Assembly (NCBI RefSeq): GCF_035013165.1
Contig: NZ_JAYGJQ010000001.1
Coordinates: 558,001 to 622,000, forward strand
DNA: 64,000 nt
Direction of reading: 5' to 3'
Source: Bacteriovorax sp. PP10
GTDB lineage: Bacteria; Bdellovibrionota; Bacteriovoracia; Bacteriovoracales; Bacteriovoracaceae
Part shown: positions 34,927 to 43,491 of the stretch, piece after piece
Numbering within the stretch: position 1 is the first letter of the stretch
How the letters are laid out: every line of letters begins with the position of its first letter
The notes under the pieces: model-generated
Told to the model about the DNA's origin: nothing
The model's input: the letters and a program-made list of their open reading frames with translations, nothing else
Databases searched by the model: none
Position numbers and translations under genes: made by a program

Positions 34927-34962
34927 CCCGAGTTTGATTAGAATCATAAGATCAAACTCGGG
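34927..34962 (+). promoter_or_regulatory. 12-bp stem-loop masking the RBS of the gene at 34970
   Basis: Perfect arms CCCGAGTTTGAT (34927-34938) and ATCAAACTCGGG (34951-34962) with a 12-nt loop. The only RBS, the G-run ending at 34964, is partly inside the right arm, and the ATG lies 7 nt beyond. No U-tract follows, so it is not a plain terminator of terC. Confidence 0.65.
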
Positions 34963-34969
34963 GGACTTT

Positions 34970-35380
34970 ATGAAATCGATTAGACTATCACTGTGTATCT
35001 TATTTCTTTCATTCATGTCTTTCACCGCAAGATCAGAAGTTAATCTCAATATTAAAATCGCACAAGTCATTGGTTCAAAAACTATTGAAACAGTGAAAAC
35101 TATTTCAGCAAATTACAATCAAGACATCGTGATTATGCAGGAAGGATTGAAGAATAAAATCGTCATCAATCTTAAGAAGTTTAAAAATGTTCTGGTAAAC
35201 GGATCAAAAATCAATCCAGTTCAAATTGATATGAAGATGGTAGACGCTGCTAAGAAAATTATTGGAAAACCACAAACGATTACATCGTTTTATAATAATG
35301 AAGCTCAGTTTAATGTTCAAAATAGTGCGACATCAGATAGTGGTGCTATGAATTTGTCTTTGAACTTCCAGGAAATCTAG
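34970..35380 (+). CDS. exported protein of unknown function
   Basis: 136 residues from ATG at 34970, 5 nt after GGGGG; an ATG-like start 36 nt upstream lies inside the hairpin and would precede the signal. Signal peptide 'MKSIRLSLCILFLSFMSFTARS'. The mature part has beta-strand patterns ('DIVIMQEGLKNKIVINLKKF') and no cysteines. No family recognised. Possibly read through from terC but translationally gated by the hairpin. Its stop overlaps the stop of the convergent GNAT-like gene (CTAG). Confidence 0.72.
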   Translation: MKSIRLSLCILFLSFMSFTARSEVNLNIKIAQVIGSKTIETVKTISANYNQDIVIMQEGLKNKIVINLKKFKNVLVNGSKINPVQIDMKMVDAAKKIIGKPQTITSFYNNEAQFNVQNSATSDSGAMNLSLNFQEI

Positions 35381-35775
35381 TTAATCAATCCCTTTAAGAA
35401 ATTTTCAAAGCGATCGAACACTGAGTTGTTTAGTCTTGCTGGTTCGTTCTTGCAGATCTTTATTGAATAACAGTTTTCATCGCGGGCAATATCGTCAATG
35501 AAGTCCATTAGGACGACATAGGCCGAAATGCCTTGGTGATGCATTTCCTTAATCTCCAGGACTTTTCCCAGACTCGGACATGGTGTGATTTTGTAGCTGA
35601 TAGTTCCAATGCAGTCGTCGTTCTTGAAAATTCCAACGAGCTTTAACTTTTGATGATTCTGATACAAGTCGTGCTTGAGTGTGTACTCATAAAACGACAG
35701 AGGGTATTCTCTTTGATTGAGAATTCCATACGCCTTTTCAAAGTCTTCCTTGACTGTGATTAATCGAATATCCAT
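35377..35775 (-). CDS. GNAT-like acetyltransferase domain protein
   Basis: 132 residues. The overall pattern resembles a small N-acetyltransferase: N-terminal 'ITVKEDFEKAYGILNQREYP', central strands 'LVGIFKNDDCIGTISYKI' then 'LEIKEMHHQGISAYVVLMDFI', and C-terminal 'YSIKICKNEPARLNNSVFDRF'. The canonical acetyl-CoA loop R/Q-x-x-G-x-G/A is not clean ('HHQGISAYV'), so catalysis is doubtful. Cytoplasmic. Monocistronic and convergent with the exported protein at 34970, sharing the stop overlap. Could be a degenerate or divergent GNAT. Confidence 0.5.
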   Translation of the reverse strand: MDIRLITVKEDFEKAYGILNQREYPLSFYEYTLKHDLYQNHQKLKLVGIFKNDDCIGTISYKITPCPSLGKVLEIKEMHHQGISAYVVLMDFIDDIARDENCYSIKICKNEPARLNNSVFDRFENFLKGLIN

Positions 35776-35862
35776 ATATACATTCCATCCTAGGGGATAC
35801 TGGAAAATTTACAAGCGGATTTGAGCATCGAGATTAAAAAGAAACAAATTAGTCGGAAATAA

Positions 35863-36231
35863 TTAAATAACCTGGACTGTTTTTTTCGAAATACTTGCTG
35901 CTGTCGAGCGGAGTTTTCTAATACTTGCAATGAGTTCAGTCATAGTGTCAGTCGATCGTCTCATTCTCTCCAGAGCAGACGCTATGTCTTTAGGGGGAGA
36001 GTCCTGAAGGGATTCAATAGTCATCGACAGAATTTGTAGGGGATTAGACAAGTCGTGAGTGATTCTTTTTAAATTACTGTCGTTTGATTCACGCAGTTCT
36101 GCGATTAAAGACTCATAGTTTTGAATCAGCTCATAAGCGTGATCCAACTCTTTTTTGAGCTGCAGATTTTTTTCTCGTAATCCATTTGTGCTAAGTAAGT
36201 TGTCCATTATTTGATTATATATGAGGCCCAT
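35863..36231 (-). CDS. stand-alone HisKA-type phosphotransfer domain, no ATPase domain
   Basis: 122 residues. Residues about 18-50 form a coiled coil ('LREKNLQLKKELDHAYELI'), then an H box 'NLKRITHDLSNPLQIL' with H59, and a second helix, the two-helix dimerisation fold of histidine kinases. The protein ends before any N, G1 or G2 box, and the downstream 87 nt do not continue an ATPase frame. It may be a phosphorelay intermediate (Spo0B-like logic), a heterodimer partner of another kinase, or a remnant. Start could be ATG 36231 or the ATG eight codons later; neither has a good RBS. Confidence 0.65.
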   Translation of the reverse strand: MGLIYNQIMDNLLSTNGLREKNLQLKKELDHAYELIQNYESLIAELRESNDSNLKRITHDLSNPLQILSMTIESLQDSPPKDIASALERMRRSTDTMTELIASIRKLRSTAASISKKTVQVI

Positions 36232-36383
36232 ATTTTTCGCGCTCGGGTAAGAACTTCCATCAGCTTAAGTAAGGTTTAGGATACTTCTTTCCCTAGCTCA
36301 AAACCGATGATTTCATTCATAATTGAGTGGAATATTGATACAAAATAAATGAGAATATTAAGAACTTCTCAATAGGAAGATTT

Positions 36384-36989
36384 ATGGAAGCTCCTTACAT
36401 TATTGGTGTTGCTGGCGGTAGCGGGTCTGGAAAAACGTTCTTTGCCAGAGAGTTACAAAAAATCTTAGGTGACGCCCAATGCACCATTTTATATCAAGAC
36501 AATTATTACATCGATCAGTCACACCGCTTTGATGGCGATGGTGGATCAGTTAACTTTGATCATCCCGAGAGTTTAGATTTTGCATTGCTGGCGAAGGATC
36601 TTTCCGCTTTAAAAAAAGGGAAGTCTATCAAAGTTCCTATTTATGATTTTGCGACTCATACGAGAAAAAAAGAAACATTGGACTGCCATCCTAAAAAAAT
36701 TATTTTAGTCGATGGAATTTTAATTCTTGATTCTGCTCTCGTCAGAGAAGAATTAGATGAAGCAATCTTTTTCGATACACCCGAAGAGTTGAGATTCAAG
36801 CGTCGCCTTGAACGCGATGTTCACGAACGTGGAAGAACGGCCGAAGGTGTAAAAAAGCAATTCGACTTACAAGTTAAACCGATGCATAACCAATTTGTAG
36901 AACCATCTAAAAGTTATGCTCAAACAATAGTCAAAGATTTTGGTGACTATCACGAAGCGATAGAGTTTTTTACCAAAAAATTGACATAG
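36384..36989 (+). CDS. udk: uridine/cytidine kinase
   Basis: 201 residues. Phosphorylates uridine and cytidine to UMP/CMP in pyrimidine salvage. Walker A 'GVAGGSGSGKTFF', the 'YQDNYYIDQS' substrate loop, 'NFDHPESLDF', 'PIYDFATHTR' and the LID-region 'RRLERDVHERGRT' are all present. Slightly shorter than E. coli Udk (213). RBS AGGAAG 6 nt before ATG. Nucleoside salvage makes sense for an organism that consumes prey nucleic acids (inference). tesA follows 23 nt downstream on the same strand. Confidence 0.93.
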   Translation: MEAPYIIGVAGGSGSGKTFFARELQKILGDAQCTILYQDNYYIDQSHRFDGDGGSVNFDHPESLDFALLAKDLSALKKGKSIKVPIYDFATHTRKKETLDCHPKKIILVDGILILDSALVREELDEAIFFDTPEELRFKRRLERDVHERGRTAEGVKKQFDLQVKPMHNQFVEPSKSYAQTIVKDFGDYHEAIEFFTKKLT

Positions 36990-37012
36990 AATTTCTTTAG
37001 GACACATTGATC

Positions 37013-37615
37013 ATGAAATTAAAATTAGGTCTAGTTTTAGGGCTGTTAATTATTAGCACCTCTGTCTTTGCATCAACTCACATTCTTTTTTTAGGTGACT
37101 CTCTCTCTGAAGGTATTGGCCTTGATGAAGAGCAGTCTTTCCCAAGACTTGTCGAAAGAAACTTAAAAGCTAAAAAGCATGATGTGATTGTCACGAATGG
37201 TGGAGTGAGTGGATCGACATCAGCGAGTGGTCTGACAAGACTTAAATGGCATTTAAAAAAACCAACAGATATTTTAGTTTTAGAGCTTGGGGCCAATGAT
37301 GGTCTTCGTGGTTTAAAACTTGAAGAGACAAAAAAGAATCTCGTCGCAATTATCAAAATGGCAAAAGAGAAAAAAGTGAAAGTTTTATTACTTGGACTTT
37401 TAATGCCACCAAATTATGGAAAGAAATACACTGATGAGTTCGAAGCAATGTACAAAAAAATTGCATCAACTGAAAAAGTTCCTTTTCATCCTTTCATTTT
37501 AAAAGATGTGGCCGGTAAGGCCGAGTTAAATATGCCAGATGGAGTTCACCCGAATGCAAAAGGGCAAGAGCTGGTTGCAAAAACTGTAACTGAGTTCGTG
37601 GAGAAAAATTTATGA
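37013..37615 (+). CDS. tesA: periplasmic GDSL esterase/thioesterase I
   Basis: 200 residues from ATG 37013 (a TTG two codons upstream is alternative). Signal peptide MKLKLGLVLGLLIISTSVFA. SGNH hydrolase blocks: 'LFLGDSLSEG' with nucleophile Ser, 'NGGVSGSTSA', 'LELGANDGLRG' and 'PDGVHPNAKG' with the Asp/His pair. TesA acts as a broad arylesterase, thioesterase and lysophospholipase. The stop overlaps the ybbA start by 4 nt. In E. coli tesA sits next to ybbA-ybbP too, divergently, so this is a conserved neighbourhood rearranged into one operon. Confidence 0.93.
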   Translation: MKLKLGLVLGLLIISTSVFASTHILFLGDSLSEGIGLDEEQSFPRLVERNLKAKKHDVIVTNGGVSGSTSASGLTRLKWHLKKPTDILVLELGANDGLRGLKLEETKKNLVAIIKMAKEKKVKVLLLGLLMPPNYGKKYTDEFEAMYKKIASTEKVPFHPFILKDVAGKAELNMPDGVHPNAKGQELVAKTVTEFVEKNL

Positions 37616-38271
37616 AAATATCAGTAAAAAATCTTAATAAGCATTTCCTTCAGGGAAAAAATACCATTAACGTTTTAAACGATGTGAACCTAGAGATTAA
37701 AAGTGGTGAAATTATCGCTCTTTTAGGTAAATCGGGAAGTGGTAAAACGACAATGCTCTCAATGCTGGCGGGCCTCGATCGTCCGGATCAAGGAAGCATC
37801 ATCGTTGATGATCAGGACCTGACAAAACTTTCTGAAGAAGCATTATGTGAATACCGTGCTAAAAAATTAGGAATCGTTTTTCAACAATTCCATTTGATCC
37901 CGCACTTAACTGCTTTTGAAAACGTTTTATTATCTTTTGAAATTAATGGCCATGAAGATAAAGAGACGGCCATGAAGTGGCTGGAGATGGTGGGATTAAA
38001 AGACCGCGCTGATCATTACCCGGCCATGTTATCGGGGGGAGAGCAGCAACGTGTGGCCATTGCACGCGCACTTTCATTTGGACCACCAGTACTTCTAGCA
38101 GATGAACCAACTGGAAACCTGGATGTTGAAACAGGAAAGAGCATTATTGATATTCTTTTCAAGATGGTACGCGAAAAGAAAATAACTATGATTCTTGTAA
38201 CTCACGATGATGAGTTAGCAGCTAAGGCAGATCGCATTGTTCGTCTGATAGGTGGAAAATGCCATTCTTAA
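37612..38271 (+). CDS. ybbA: ABC transporter ATPase, YbbA/LolD type
   Basis: 219 residues. Walker A 'GKSGSGKTT', Q-loop 'VFQQFHLIP', signature '[14 protein letters not shown]', Walker B '[12 protein letters not shown]' and H-loop 'LVTHDDELA' are intact, typical of the MacB/LolD/FtsE clade that powers FtsX-like permeases without translocating in the classical sense. The tesA overlap and the ybbP-type permease immediately after point to YbbA rather than LolD. The complex is thought to handle envelope lipids or lipoproteins, with TesA as a functional partner; that link is conserved context rather than proof. Confidence 0.92.
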   Translation: MKISVKNLNKHFLQGKNTINVLNDVNLEIKSGEIIALLGKSGSGKTTMLSMLAGLDRPDQGSIIVDDQDLTKLSEEALCEYRAKKLGIVFQQFHLIPHLTAFENVLLSFEINGHEDKETAMKWLEMVGLKDRADHYPAMLSGGEQQRVAIARALSFGPPVLLADEPTGNLDVETGKSIIDILFKMVREKKITMILVTHDDELAAKADRIVRLIGGKCHS

Positions 38272-40811
38272 AATTCTTCTGGAAAGATTTTAAATCTGAC
38301 CGCGCGTTTAACTGGTTTTATGTTCTATGTTTAACTTTGGGAATCATCGGTCTTTTATTAGTTGAGTCCTTCAAAGTTGGTATTGAAGAGAAGATTGCCA
38401 AAAACGCTAAAAACTTTATTGCTTCCGATTTATCTATTTCAACCAGGCGTGCTCTTGAGCCATCAGAAATAAAAAATATCGAAGGCTTCCTTGTCGAAAA
38501 AAAATATCCCTATGCCAGATGGACTGAAACTTATTCACTAGTCATGAAAGTCCATAAAGATAAGAGTGAAACTTTATCAAAGCTTGCTGACTTAAACTTT
38601 GTGAGCACTGAGTTTCCTTATTATGGAAGTGTGGTTTTAGAAGACCAGGGAAGAAAAGGCCCGGGGGACTGGAATCCCATTCACGAAACACCAACTGCCT
38701 GGATGAGCCGCGATTTATCGTGGGAGTTAGGAATTAAAGTCGGTGATGAAATTAAAGTTGGTGAGGCCATCTTTAAAGTCGGAGGAATTATTTTGCAGGA
38801 TCAATTCTCTTCTTTTAGAGGATTCAATCTTGCTCCCAAGATTTTTCTTTCATACAACTTCCTTCCACAAACGGATTTAATTAAATTTGGTTCAACGGCG
38901 ACTTATAGTTATGCCATAAAGTTACCTTCTGATATTCCTGCAAAGGCCGTTCAAAAAGAATTAAGAAAATTAGTGATTGATAAGAGTGTGAAGATCGCAG
39001 GACCGGAAGAATCAAGTCAGCAGATCTCAAGATCCTTAGGACTTCTAAGTGACTATTTAAGTTTAATCACATTGATGACTTATCTTCTGAGTTTAGTAGG
39101 GCTGTATTATTTCACTCAGCACTTTCTGTCGAAGAAGCTTAAAACATTTTCCATCTATAAAGCAATGGGGATTAAAACGTCATTTCTTTTCCGAGTGAAT
39201 TTTGCTCATCTCATTCTTTTAACATTTGTTTCAGTCTTAATTTCTACAGGGCTTGTGACAATCGCACTTCCTTATATTGAAGGATTTTTCTCGAAGCTTG
39301 TTGGTGAAGAGCTGATCTTCAGATTAAGTGCACTGTCGTTACTGCGTATTCTTGGATTATCTTTTGGTGGAAGTTTATTAGCTTTGGGCCCTCTATTCTG
39401 GGGAGCTATGCAAACTCCAGTGGCCACAGTCTTTCAGGATCTACCATCAGAGCTAAAACGCATTAAGCTTTATTACTTTCTCCCGCTCTTGATTTATATC
39501 ATTATTTTGGCAATCCTATTGGCCAATTCATTTAAGGTCGGATCAATTTTCTTAGGAGCTCTAGGTTTAATTATTATCCTGGCAGCAGTCTGCTTTAAAG
39601 TGTTCACTTACTTGTTAGATCGTTTTTCAGGCAGCATGAAGCTCGTCAATCGCCATGCTTCAAGGACATTGAGCCGTTACTTCACTTCATCATTCACAAT
39701 CTTCATTTGTTTATTGATGGGGATGACTCTCACAACATTCATTTTTCAATTAGAGAGTTCACTTCGTCAGGAGTTCACTCAAACTTATGGCGATAGAAGA
39801 CCAGATCTTTTCATCTTTGATTTACAAGACACACAAGCAGAGGAATTCGAGGCCATCACAAAGTCTGAAGGATGGAATCGCACGATATTTGCACCAATGA
39901 TCAGAGCAAGACTCATTAAAATCAATGGTGAGCCATTAGCTAAAAGAGATGCTCCTGAAGGAGATCAGAATTTCCAGACTCGCGAAGATGACAATTCAGA
40001 ACGCACGAGAAATCGCGGAGTCAATTTAAGTTACCGCTCAGAACTATCGTGGTCAGAAACTTTAGTAGCAGGGAAATTTAACGGAGAGAAATGTAATCCC
40101 GAAATCGCTCCATGTGAAATTTCACTAGAGCAAACTTATGCCAGACGTTTAGGAGCAGAGCTTGGTGACAAACTCATCTTTGATGTCAGTGGAATTGAAG
40201 TTGAAGGGATTGTGACAAGTTTTAGAACAGTGAAGTGGACAAGTTTTGAACCTAACTTCTTTATTCTTTTCCAACCAGGGATTTTAGAAGAAGCTCCTAA
40301 AACTTACTTATCTTCAATCAAAGTGAAATCAATCGAAGAAAGAAGAAGAGTCTTCTCAAAAATGGCAGAGACTTTTCCAAGTGTTTCGATGCTGGAAGTT
40401 TCAGAGCTGGTAAGAAAGATCACAACCATTTTTGATTTAATGGCGATTGCGATTAAATTTATTTCATTTTTATCGCTCTTTGTGGCCTTAGTTGTTTTAG
40501 TAGCAGTTAGTTTTAATCATCTTGAATTACGAAAAAGAGAGATGAGTTTATTCTATATGCTTGGGCTCGATACTGAATCCATCAAGAAAATTTATAGCAG
40601 AGAGTTTAGCTTCCTTATTACTTTGTGTTTTATTCTCTCAATTTCTTTTGGCTCGGCATTAACAGTAGTCATTATGAAAAAGGTCTTTAATACAGAGGCC
40701 GTTTTAAGAATGGGATTCGTCGCTCCTATGATGGCCGGACTAGGTTTCATTTTATTTACCATTGTGGCCCTTCGAGTCCGCAAGCTAGTAAAGAATAAGA
40801 ACCTTTTTTAA
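38259..40811 (+). CDS. ybbP: FtsX-like ABC permease, YbbP type
   Basis: 850 residues, overlapping ybbA by 13 nt. Layout: N-terminal helix (residues about 17-40), periplasmic domain to about 265, a helical FtsX unit (three to four helices, about 268-475 including 'YYFTQHFLSKKLKTFSIYKAMGI'), a second periplasmic domain and a final three-helix FtsX unit from about 725 ('RKREMSLFYMLGL'). Duplicated FtsX modules and this length match YbbP. Works with YbbA, likely on lipophilic envelope substrates near TesA. The long second periplasmic domain contains two cysteines ('EKCNPEIAPCEIS') likely bridged. Confidence 0.9.
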   Translation: MPFLKFFWKDFKSDRAFNWFYVLCLTLGIIGLLLVESFKVGIEEKIAKNAKNFIASDLSISTRRALEPSEIKNIEGFLVEKKYPYARWTETYSLVMKVHKDKSETLSKLADLNFVSTEFPYYGSVVLEDQGRKGPGDWNPIHETPTAWMSRDLSWELGIKVGDEIKVGEAIFKVGGIILQDQFSSFRGFNLAPKIFLSYNFLPQTDLIKFGSTATYSYAIKLPSDIPAKAVQKELRKLVIDKSVKIAGPEESSQQISRSLGLLSDYLSLITLMTYLLSLVGLYYFTQHFLSKKLKTFSIYKAMGIKTSFLFRVNFAHLILLTFVSVLISTGLVTIALPYIEGFFSKLVGEELIFRLSALSLLRILGLSFGGSLLALGPLFWGAMQTPVATVFQDLPSELKRIKLYYFLPLLIYIIILAILLANSFKVGSIFLGALGLIIILAAVCFKVFTYLLDRFSGSMKLVNRHASRTLSRYFTSSFTIFICLLMGMTLTTFIFQLESSLRQEFTQTYGDRRPDLFIFDLQDTQAEEFEAITKSEGWNRTIFAPMIRARLIKINGEPLAKRDAPEGDQNFQTREDDNSERTRNRGVNLSYRSELSWSETLVAGKFNGEKCNPEIAPCEISLEQTYARRLGAELGDKLIFDVSGIEVEGIVTSFRTVKWTSFEPNFFILFQPGILEEAPKTYLSSIKVKSIEERRRVFSKMAETFPSVSMLEVSELVRKITTIFDLMAIAIKFISFLSLFVALVVLVAVSFNHLELRKREMSLFYMLGLDTESIKKIYSREFSFLITLCFILSISFGSALTVVIMKKVFNTEAVLRMGFVAPMMAGLGFILFTIVALRVRKLVKNKNLF

Positions 40812-40839
40812 GACTTGTTCATCCAATTAACACTTTGAT

Positions 40840-40873
40840 AAGATCACGATATGACAAACTTTATCGTGATCTT
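40840..40873 (+). promoter_or_regulatory. 12-bp stem-loop enclosing the start codon of the AEC carrier gene
   Basis: Perfect arms AAGATCACGATA (40840-40851) and TATCGTGATCTT (40862-40873) with a 10-nt loop. The ATG at 40851-40853 begins on the last base of the left arm, and codons 5-8 form the right arm. Translation initiation must open it. As DNA it is also a 34-bp dyad that could be an operator. Confidence 0.65.
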
Positions 40874-41789
40874 CATTTGCCTTATTGCCGGAATCCTTTG
40901 TAAAAGACTTCGTCAATTCCCTCATCAAACTCCACAAGCATTCAATGCTTTTATTGTCTACATTACACTTCCAGCTCTCGTCTTTTCACAAGTGCCACGC
41001 ATGCTGGTTAATTTAGATTTTAGTGGAAACTGGTGGCTGCCGGTTTCAATGGCATGGATTTGTTTTGTGTTTTCTTATTTCATTTTTTCTTTCATCGGAA
41101 AAAAGCTGCAATGGAGAGACGCTACAATCGGGGCCTTGATATTAACAGCAGGTTTAGGAAATACATCATTCGTTGGGATCCCACTTCTTGAAGCTCTCAT
41201 TGGTAAAGAAGCAGTTCCGGTTGGAATTCTTATCGATCAAGCGGGAAGCTTCCTGGTTCTCTCAACATTGGGAATTGTTGTGGCCGCACTTTATTCAGGT
41301 GCTAAGATCACTCCGGCCTTTATAGGAAAGAGAGTTTTTACTTTCCCTCCCTTCATCGCTTTATTACTTACGATTGTCTGGTTTATTTTCTTCGGAAGAG
41401 CAAACCCAACAAGCTTAGATGCCATTTACCCTTCAATGGAAAAAATCGCAGCGACACTTGTGCCTCTGGCATTATTCTCCGTAGGCTACCAATTGCATTT
41501 TGACCTGGCCGTTTTCAAAAAACGCTGGATTCCTCTAACTCTAGGTTTGGTTTTTAAATTACTAATCTTCCCGGCCTTCTTCGCATTCTTTTACCTGAAA
41601 CTTTTAGGAGGCAATGACCTTGCCACTCACGTTGTCGTTTTAGAATCGGCCATGGCCACTATGATTACAGCAGCAGTTGTCGCCAATGAATTCAATCTTG
41701 ATAGTGAGATATCCAACCTGATGGTAGGCGTGAGCATTCCGCTGTCTCTCATTACAGTACCATTATGGAAGTATTTTTTAGGTTTTTAG
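40851..41789 (+). CDS. AEC (auxin efflux carrier) family transporter
   Basis: 312 residues, about ten membrane helices in two inverted halves. 'NAFIVYITLPALVFSQV', 'AGLGNTSFVGIPLLEAL' and 'VVLESAMATMITAAVVANEFN' are the family's hallmark half-repeat motifs. Bacterial members export or import small carboxylates such as malate, malonate or others, so the substrate is unassigned. The start codon lies inside a strong stem-loop with no clear Shine-Dalgarno before it, implying regulated or weak initiation. Stop shared with the convergent VanY gene by 4-nt overlap. Confidence 0.9.
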   Translation: MTNFIVIFICLIAGILCKRLRQFPHQTPQAFNAFIVYITLPALVFSQVPRMLVNLDFSGNWWLPVSMAWICFVFSYFIFSFIGKKLQWRDATIGALILTAGLGNTSFVGIPLLEALIGKEAVPVGILIDQAGSFLVLSTLGIVVAALYSGAKITPAFIGKRVFTFPPFIALLLTIVWFIFFGRANPTSLDAIYPSMEKIAATLVPLALFSVGYQLHFDLAVFKKRWIPLTLGLVFKLLIFPAFFAFFYLKLLGGNDLATHVVVLESAMATMITAAVVANEFNLDSEISNLMVGVSIPLSLITVPLWKYFLGF

Positions 41790-42445
41790 ATATTAACGAA
41801 GCGCTGATAAATTTCTGGAAGCTCTTTTAAGATAACCGGCTTCAATTCAATGTCAGCGTTTGAAATAGTTTCTTCTAAAAGTTCATACGTTAAGATTTTT
41901 TGGTACTCATTTGAAATGGGTGCATAACTTAAATGCCATCTCTCAGGAGCAATCCCACCTAAATCGTGAGCGTAGGGTCTAAAAAATCTAAAATGCTTTA
42001 AATTATCATCCAGCCATAAGTGAAAATCAGCAAAGACTCCACCGGGTTGTGATTCCTGTGGCACCAATTGCACTTTATAGCCCTCAGGCATGCGACTGCT
42101 GTCATAAACATCCATATCACTACCCCAGTGATGGCGACTCGCTCCTGGAAGCGCAGACCATCTTAAAATCGCATAGACGACTTCAGTAGGCGATAGCGTA
42201 TCGTAATCGAGAGGGACACCATAAGAGTCTAGTAGTGGCCTTAACCCTTTTGCTTTAGCATTCCAGATATTCAACTGCTGATCAAAACCTCTAAAAGCAC
42301 TGGCCAGTTTTAAAGAAAATCCAGCTGCGGCCGCTTCATCTCGCATTGTTCTTAGTGAAGATAATACTTCCTTATGAACCAAAAGATTACTTTCTTCATC
42401 TAAAACTAAATGTTCTTGAGTCTTGCCGGTGATGATGTCTTTCAT
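41786..42445 (-). CDS. M15 family (VanY-type) D-alanyl-D-alanine carboxypeptidase
   Basis: 219 residues from ATG 42443-42445 (AAGG RBS at 7 nt, 2 nt after the rlmN stop). LAS-fold zinc peptidase: 'SAFRGFDQQLNIWN', 'ASRHHWGSDMDV' with the ligand H and D, and 'PERWHLSYAP' with catalytic Glu and third His. VanY/DacB-like enzymes trim D-Ala from peptidoglycan stems. No signal peptide is visible, so it may be cytoplasmic, acting on recycled muropeptides like LdcB relatives, or be exported another way. Operon with rlmN and ves. Confidence 0.9.
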   Translation of the reverse strand: MKDIITGKTQEHLVLDEESNLLVHKEVLSSLRTMRDEAAAAGFSLKLASAFRGFDQQLNIWNAKAKGLRPLLDSYGVPLDYDTLSPTEVVYAILRWSALPGASRHHWGSDMDVYDSSRMPEGYKVQLVPQESQPGGVFADFHLWLDDNLKHFRFFRPYAHDLGGIAPERWHLSYAPISNEYQKILTYELLEETISNADIELKPVILKELPEIYQRFVNI

Positions 42446-42447
42446 AC

Positions 42448-43491
42448 TTAAACCTTGGTATTTAATTGCCCGCATGCTGCTAGTATATCATCACCTTTAG
42501 TGGTTCTGATAAGTGCCGGCAAATTATAAGTTCCAATTATTTTCTGGAACTCCAAAATACTCGAGTCTAATGGACGCTGATACTCAGACCCTGGAAACGG
42601 GTTAAAAGGGATCAAGTTAATGATGGCCATTTTCCCCATTAAGAACGCTCCAGTGGCGTGGGCGTCTTCAGGAGTGTCGTTAAAGTCTTTAATAAGTAGG
42701 TACTCGTAAATGACATACTGTTTTCTCGCTAGAGGAATCGTGTCGATGTAATCCATGACTTCCTGAAGCGGGTAACGTTGATTGATCGGGATAAGCTTAT
42801 TTCTTTTTTCTTCAAAAACAGAGTGAAGTGATAAGGCCAGGTTTACCCCAGGCATTTCTTCATTCCAGCGTTTTAGTCCTGGAAGATACCCAGCTGTTGA
42901 AACAGTAATTTTTTGGACACCCAAACTCATTCCATGCTGAGAGAGGAAAATCTCACTCGCTTTTTTAACAGCATCAAAATTGTGAAGGGGTTCGCCTTGC
43001 CCCATATAAACGATATTTTTTAACTGGTGATCATCTGGACGATTTTCTTTCAGCCAGTTCCAGGCAAGAATGAATTGCCCGATAATTTCATCAGTTGATA
43101 AATGTCTCTTCAGGCCCTGAGTTCCTGTAAAACAAAACGAACACTTCATCGCACATCCAACCTGAGTTGAAAGACAGATCGTGTATTTGCTTTGAAAAGG
43201 AATCAGAACTGATTCAACTCGCTGGCCATCTTTAAGTTTCACAAGCAACTTTACAGTCTGATCAGTCGACTCATGAACGAGTTCAATTTCAGGAAGTGTG
43301 AAATCAAAATTTGTCGTAATAAATTCACGAGCTGCTTTTGAAAGATTGTGGTGATCACAAGCTTCAATTTTCTTTTCTTTGTAATGATGGCGATAAAGGA
43401 GTGAAGCACTCGCAGGATTAACAGCATTATTCTTCAATAGATCCTGAAGATCTTCAAAATTGTGCTGATAAAAAGACGTTTTAGTGTTCAT
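42448..43491 (-). CDS. rlmN: 23S rRNA (adenine-2503-C2)-methyltransferase
   Basis: 347 residues. Radical-SAM enzyme that methylates A2503 of 23S rRNA and A37 of some tRNAs. Cluster motif 'CAMKCSFCFTGTQG' (C-x3-C-x2-C), 'YMGQGEPLHNFD', 'VSTAGYLPGLKRW', 'LALSLHSV' and a C-terminal 'DILAACGQL' that contains the second catalytic cysteine. Full length for the family. Its start overlaps the ves stop by 1 nt (TAATG), and the VanY-type gene follows within 2 nt, so the three are co-transcribed. Confidence 0.97.
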   Translation of the reverse strand: MNTKTSFYQHNFEDLQDLLKNNAVNPASASLLYRHHYKEKKIEACDHHNLSKAAREFITTNFDFTLPEIELVHESTDQTVKLLVKLKDGQRVESVLIPFQSKYTICLSTQVGCAMKCSFCFTGTQGLKRHLSTDEIIGQFILAWNWLKENRPDDHQLKNIVYMGQGEPLHNFDAVKKASEIFLSQHGMSLGVQKITVSTAGYLPGLKRWNEEMPGVNLALSLHSVFEEKRNKLIPINQRYPLQEVMDYIDTIPLARKQYVIYEYLLIKDFNDTPEDAHATGAFLMGKMAIINLIPFNPFPGSEYQRPLDSSILEFQKIIGTYNLPALIRTTKGDDILAACGQLNTKV

